Of a DNA stretch of 64,000 bases, positions 61,866 through 64,000 are shown in pieces. The position numbers and the translations under genes were made by a program. The notes beneath the pieces are model-generated. The model searched no databases and was not told the origin of the DNA. It saw only the letters and a program-made list of their open reading frames with translations. Every line of letters begins with the position of its first letter. Position 1 is the stretch's first letter. Source of the stretch: JADJSS01 sp964490845 (GTDB taxonomy: Bacteria > Bacteroidota > Bacteroidia > Chitinophagales > JADIYW01). Location: assembly GCA_964490845.1 (NCBI GenBank), contig CAZBED010000003.1:258274-322273 (forward strand). Reading direction: 5' to 3'.

Positions 61866-61873
61866 TATCTTTG
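61866..61873 (+). promoter_or_regulatory. Promoter box of rlmN (TATCTTTG)
   Basis: Exact TAnnTTTG, seven bases before the TTG start of rlmN. Supports the TTG start and suggests a leaderless message. Confidence 0.6.
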
Positions 61874-61880
61874 CATTAAC

Positions 61881-62921
61881 TTGGAAGAACAAACAGACAT
61901 ACGAAAATTATCCAAAGAGGAACTGATTGCCCAATTGGAAAAGCTCGGCGAAAAGCCGTTTCGGGCCAGGCAAATCTATGAATGGCTCTGGAAAAAGAGT
62001 GCCCTGAGTTTTGAGGAGATGACGAATCTATCCAGAGAATTACGTGAAAAACTGAATAGTCATTTTGTTATTCATCCCGTTACCATTCACAAAGTACAAA
62101 AATCGAATGACGGAACTGTTAAATCAGCTTTCCGCCTTTTTGACAAACACTTAATCGAGGGTGTATTAATTCCGACGGAAGACAGATCCACGGCTTGTGT
62201 TTCCTCTCAGGTTGGCTGCAGCCTTACTTGTTCCTTTTGCGCCACCGGATACCTGAAGAGAGAGCGGAATCTGGATGCTGCCGAAATCTATGATCAGGTG
62301 GTTATAATCAACCGGCAGGCACAGGAGAGTATCGGCAGAAATTTGACCAATATCGTATTCATGGGTATGGGCGAACCACTGCTGAATTACAAAAATGTGT
62401 TGGAGGCAATCGATAAAATCACATCGGAAGAAGGGTTGAATATGGCGGCAAAACGTATTACCGTTTCTACCGCGGGCGTCGCTAAGATGATCAAAAAACT
62501 GGCGGATGATGGGGTACGGTTTAATTTGGCTTTATCCCTTCATGCAGCCGATGATGTCAAACGCAACACCATCATGCCCATCAACGAGCAAAATAATATT
62601 GAAGCGCTTATAGAAGCCTTGCAGTATTTCCAATCTAAATGTAAGGGAGAAGTGACGTTCGAATATATCCTGTTAGATGGTGTGAATGATACACTGGATG
62701 ACGCTAAGAATCTGGTAGGATTGTGCAGGCGACTGAATGATGTGAAAGTCAATGTAATTGAATACAATAAGATTGACAATGCGGACTTTCATAAATCCTC
62801 CGTGGAAACGAGGGAGAAATTTATAGACTATCTTACGAAACACCATGTGATAGCCAATGTGCGCAAAAGCCGCGGGAAAGATATTGACGCCGCCTGCGGA
62901 CAACTTGCCAACAAAAATTAA
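61881..62921 (+). CDS. rlmN: 23S rRNA/tRNA adenine-C2 methyltransferase
   Basis: A 346-residue radical SAM enzyme that methylates A2503 of 23S rRNA (and A37 of some tRNAs). It shows KPFRARQIYEWLWKK at the N-terminus, the cluster motif GCSLTCSFCATG (C-x3-C-x2-C), FMGMGEPLLNY, and the later Cys in GKDIDAACGQLA that forms the protein-RNA adduct. Start is TTG at 61881, fixed by the TATCTTTG box. The usual family length is 340-390. Confidence 0.95.
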   Translation: MEEQTDIRKLSKEELIAQLEKLGEKPFRARQIYEWLWKKSALSFEEMTNLSRELREKLNSHFVIHPVTIHKVQKSNDGTVKSAFRLFDKHLIEGVLIPTEDRSTACVSSQVGCSLTCSFCATGYLKRERNLDAAEIYDQVVIINRQAQESIGRNLTNIVFMGMGEPLLNYKNVLEAIDKITSEEGLNMAAKRITVSTAGVAKMIKKLADDGVRFNLALSLHAADDVKRNTIMPINEQNNIEALIEALQYFQSKCKGEVTFEYILLDGVNDTLDDAKNLVGLCRRLNDVKVNVIEYNKIDNADFHKSSVETREKFIDYLTKHHVIANVRKSRGKDIDAACGQLANKN

Positions 62922-62940
62922 AAAGCCGCCTTGCGGCGGC
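62920..62940 (-). terminator. Terminator between rlmN and the lipoprotein gene
   Basis: GCCGCC and GGCGGC form a 6-base GC stem with a TTGC loop; on the minus strand it is followed by five Ts. It is best placed to end the leftward lipoprotein transcript; it may also stop rlmN readthrough. Confidence 0.7.
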
Positions 62941-62968
62941 CTCTAACAACTAAGGAATAAAAACAGTA

Positions 62969-63814
62969 TCAGTAGGTGATTGTGGTAACAGCTGTCTTCT
63001 GAACAGATGAACTGGAAGTTGTCAGTGTGATGGTATCTGTAATTTTACGCACTCTGTTTTGGCTGTCAAATTCATACACAAAATCATGTAGTTCAAATCT
63101 GCCCGCTCCGTTGTTTATGATAATTTGCTTTAACATTTTATTGAACAGATGGGTCGTTGTGGCATCTTCCTGTTCCAGTACTTTATAATATCTGATGGGT
63201 GTGATAAAAATTGGTAATTCGTTAATACCTTTCTGATAGGATAGATTATTGTAATAGTTGACATTTATTTTTTGTACTTCAGTTTGTATGCCGTTTAAGT
63301 TATTGCTGATGTAGTCAAATTTAGCTAACGGGAAGTTAAGCCCTTGCTTTGTGATACTGTCTATCTTGAATTGAGTGCTATTAAATATCGCACTTTCAGT
63401 AGTTGTATTTGATGAAGACAACACATCCATACGTTTATAGGTTTTATTGGCATTTATTCTTAATGCTAAATTCACCCGCGTTCCATTATTTCTAATTGTT
63501 CGTATGGAAGCCTGTTCTGTCTGAATGACAACTGTATCCACAGATGTTTCATTTTTTGAAACATAAATAGAAAGTTTTCCCTGACTGTCATAAGTATACG
63601 TCTGTATCCTTGACACAACTCCATCTGTTATAGTTGTAATCTCTCTCGGTTTTGGTACCACCGCCGGAGCAGGCGGACTTACAACAGGAGGTGGAGTAAC
63701 TCCCGTTCCCGGATTAGGCGTGATTTCATTTTCTTTTTGACAGCCGGTTGCTGCTACTGCGAAGATGACTGCTGCTATAGCCGCCATACTTCTGATTGTT
63801 TTGTTCGTCTTCAT
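62969..63814 (-). CDS. Hypothetical lipoprotein
   Basis: A 281-residue protein whose signal peptide ends in FAVAATGCQKE, a clear lipobox. A Pro-rich linker follows (TGVTPPPVVSPPAPAVVP, about 38-55), then a beta-rich domain with YTYDSQGKLSIY and FEFDSQNRV-type units like YD-repeat proteins. Its partner at 63856 lies 41 bases upstream and may be in the same operon. Function unknown. Confidence 0.75.
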   Translation of the reverse strand: MKTNKTIRSMAAIAAVIFAVAATGCQKENEITPNPGTGVTPPPVVSPPAPAVVPKPREITTITDGVVSRIQTYTYDSQGKLSIYVSKNETSVDTVVIQTEQASIRTIRNNGTRVNLALRINANKTYKRMDVLSSSNTTTESAIFNSTQFKIDSITKQGLNFPLAKFDYISNNLNGIQTEVQKINVNYYNNLSYQKGINELPIFITPIRYYKVLEQEDATTTHLFNKMLKQIIINNGAGRFELHDFVYEFDSQNRVRKITDTITLTTSSSSVQKTAVTTITY

Positions 63815-63855
63815 GATTGTTAATTTTATTGGATTTGTTGAATATTTTTTTTTGA

Positions 63856-64000
63856 TTATTTGCTGGCATACGCTGTAGCAGGTTTGGAATAGCCGGTTTC
63901 TTCCCCGAATACCAGCTGGTTGTCTGTTGCGCTGTATGCCGCTATGGAAGAAACCTCCCCTCCGTTCATGATGGTGATTTGTCCGTTTTTCACCATCCAG
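63856..64000 (-). CDS. Hypothetical protein (C-terminal end only)
   Basis: The last 48 codons of a leftward gene entering from the right edge. The frame reads WMVKNGQITIMNGGEV and ends FGEETGYSKPATAYASK with TAA at 63858-63856. The composition is protein-like and low in complexity; no family recognised. It precedes the lipoprotein gene on the same strand, so the two may be co-transcribed. Confidence 0.6.
   Translation of the reverse strand, partial: WMVKNGQITIMNGGEVSSIAAYSATDNQLVFGEETGYSKPATAYASK

Overview
The window looks like chromosome from a Bacteroidetes (Bacteroidota) bacterium, probably near Chitinophagales/Saprospirales. Three things point there. The promoter-like box TAnnTTTG, typical of this phylum, sits just upstream of many starts. 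Methionine synthase and transketolase are each split into two genes. The block coaX - outer-membrane protein - TPR protein is also typical of the phylum. The base composition is moderately AT-rich. No rRNA, tRNA, CRISPR array, prophage or complete insertion sequence was seen. Most of the window is ordinary chromosome, with a few accessory islands and several families of small repeats.

Layout. 1-4.1 kb: a cut guanine-deaminase-like gene, a PiT phosphate transporter with its DUF47/PhoU-like partner, and a Kup K+ transporter. 4.1-10.6 kb: a radical SAM protein, then methionine/folate metabolism, with metF divergent from a SAM-I riboswitch that leads a two-part metH. A four-helix-bundle (S23-type) gene lies between the two metH parts. 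10.6-11.0 kb: two tandem copies of a 168-bp structured repeat. 11.0-18.9 kb: a CoA-transferase, CAP protein, coiled-coil membrane protein, serine hydrolase, DinB protein, U32 (TrhP-like) protein coupled to a ferredoxin, and a pectinacetylesterase-like lipoprotein. 18.9-27.8 kb: a fused B12-dependent acyl-CoA mutase (IcmF type), an AsmA-like protein, split transketolase and a small secreted protein. 27.8-30.8 kb: an M19 dipeptidase and a GH5 endoglycoceramidase-like lipoprotein.

30.9-38.8 kb is the most interesting part. It is a compact leftward run of class-III aminotransferase/aminomutase, FGGY kinase, class II aldolase, an aldolase paralogue without metal ligands, sulfatase and amidase. A divergent Crp/Fnr-type regulator faces it, and a perfect 8+8 inverted repeat lies in the shared intergenic region. 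This reads as an undescribed catabolic operon, perhaps for an amino- or amido-polyol that may be sulfated. 38.8-40.6 kb: an ECF sigma / membrane / periplasmic-sensor-like module closed by a strong terminator. 40.6-48.4 kb: a lipoprotein, RecQ, mannose-1-phosphate guanylyltransferase, an amino acid permease and a DEAH helicase. 48.5-52.4 kb: a mevalonate-pathway cluster (type 2 IDI, flavodoxin-fold reductase, HMG-CoA reductase, GHMP kinase). 52.4-57 kb: a lipoprotein, a zinc peptidase, a divergent DtxR/MntR-Nramp pair with a candidate operator, and HemJ. 57-64 kb: TPR protein, outer-membrane protein, coaX, an amidohydrolase, rlmN, a lipoprotein and the 3' end of another gene.

Two signals recur across the window. 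First, TAnnTTTG boxes end only 4-9 bases before the start codon at several genes, including TTG starts, which suggests leaderless mRNAs. Second, degenerate repeats with a 7-base period lie between genes and, with two other small repeat elements, inside coding sequences. The GHMP kinase carries two such in-frame insertions and the amidohydrolase one.
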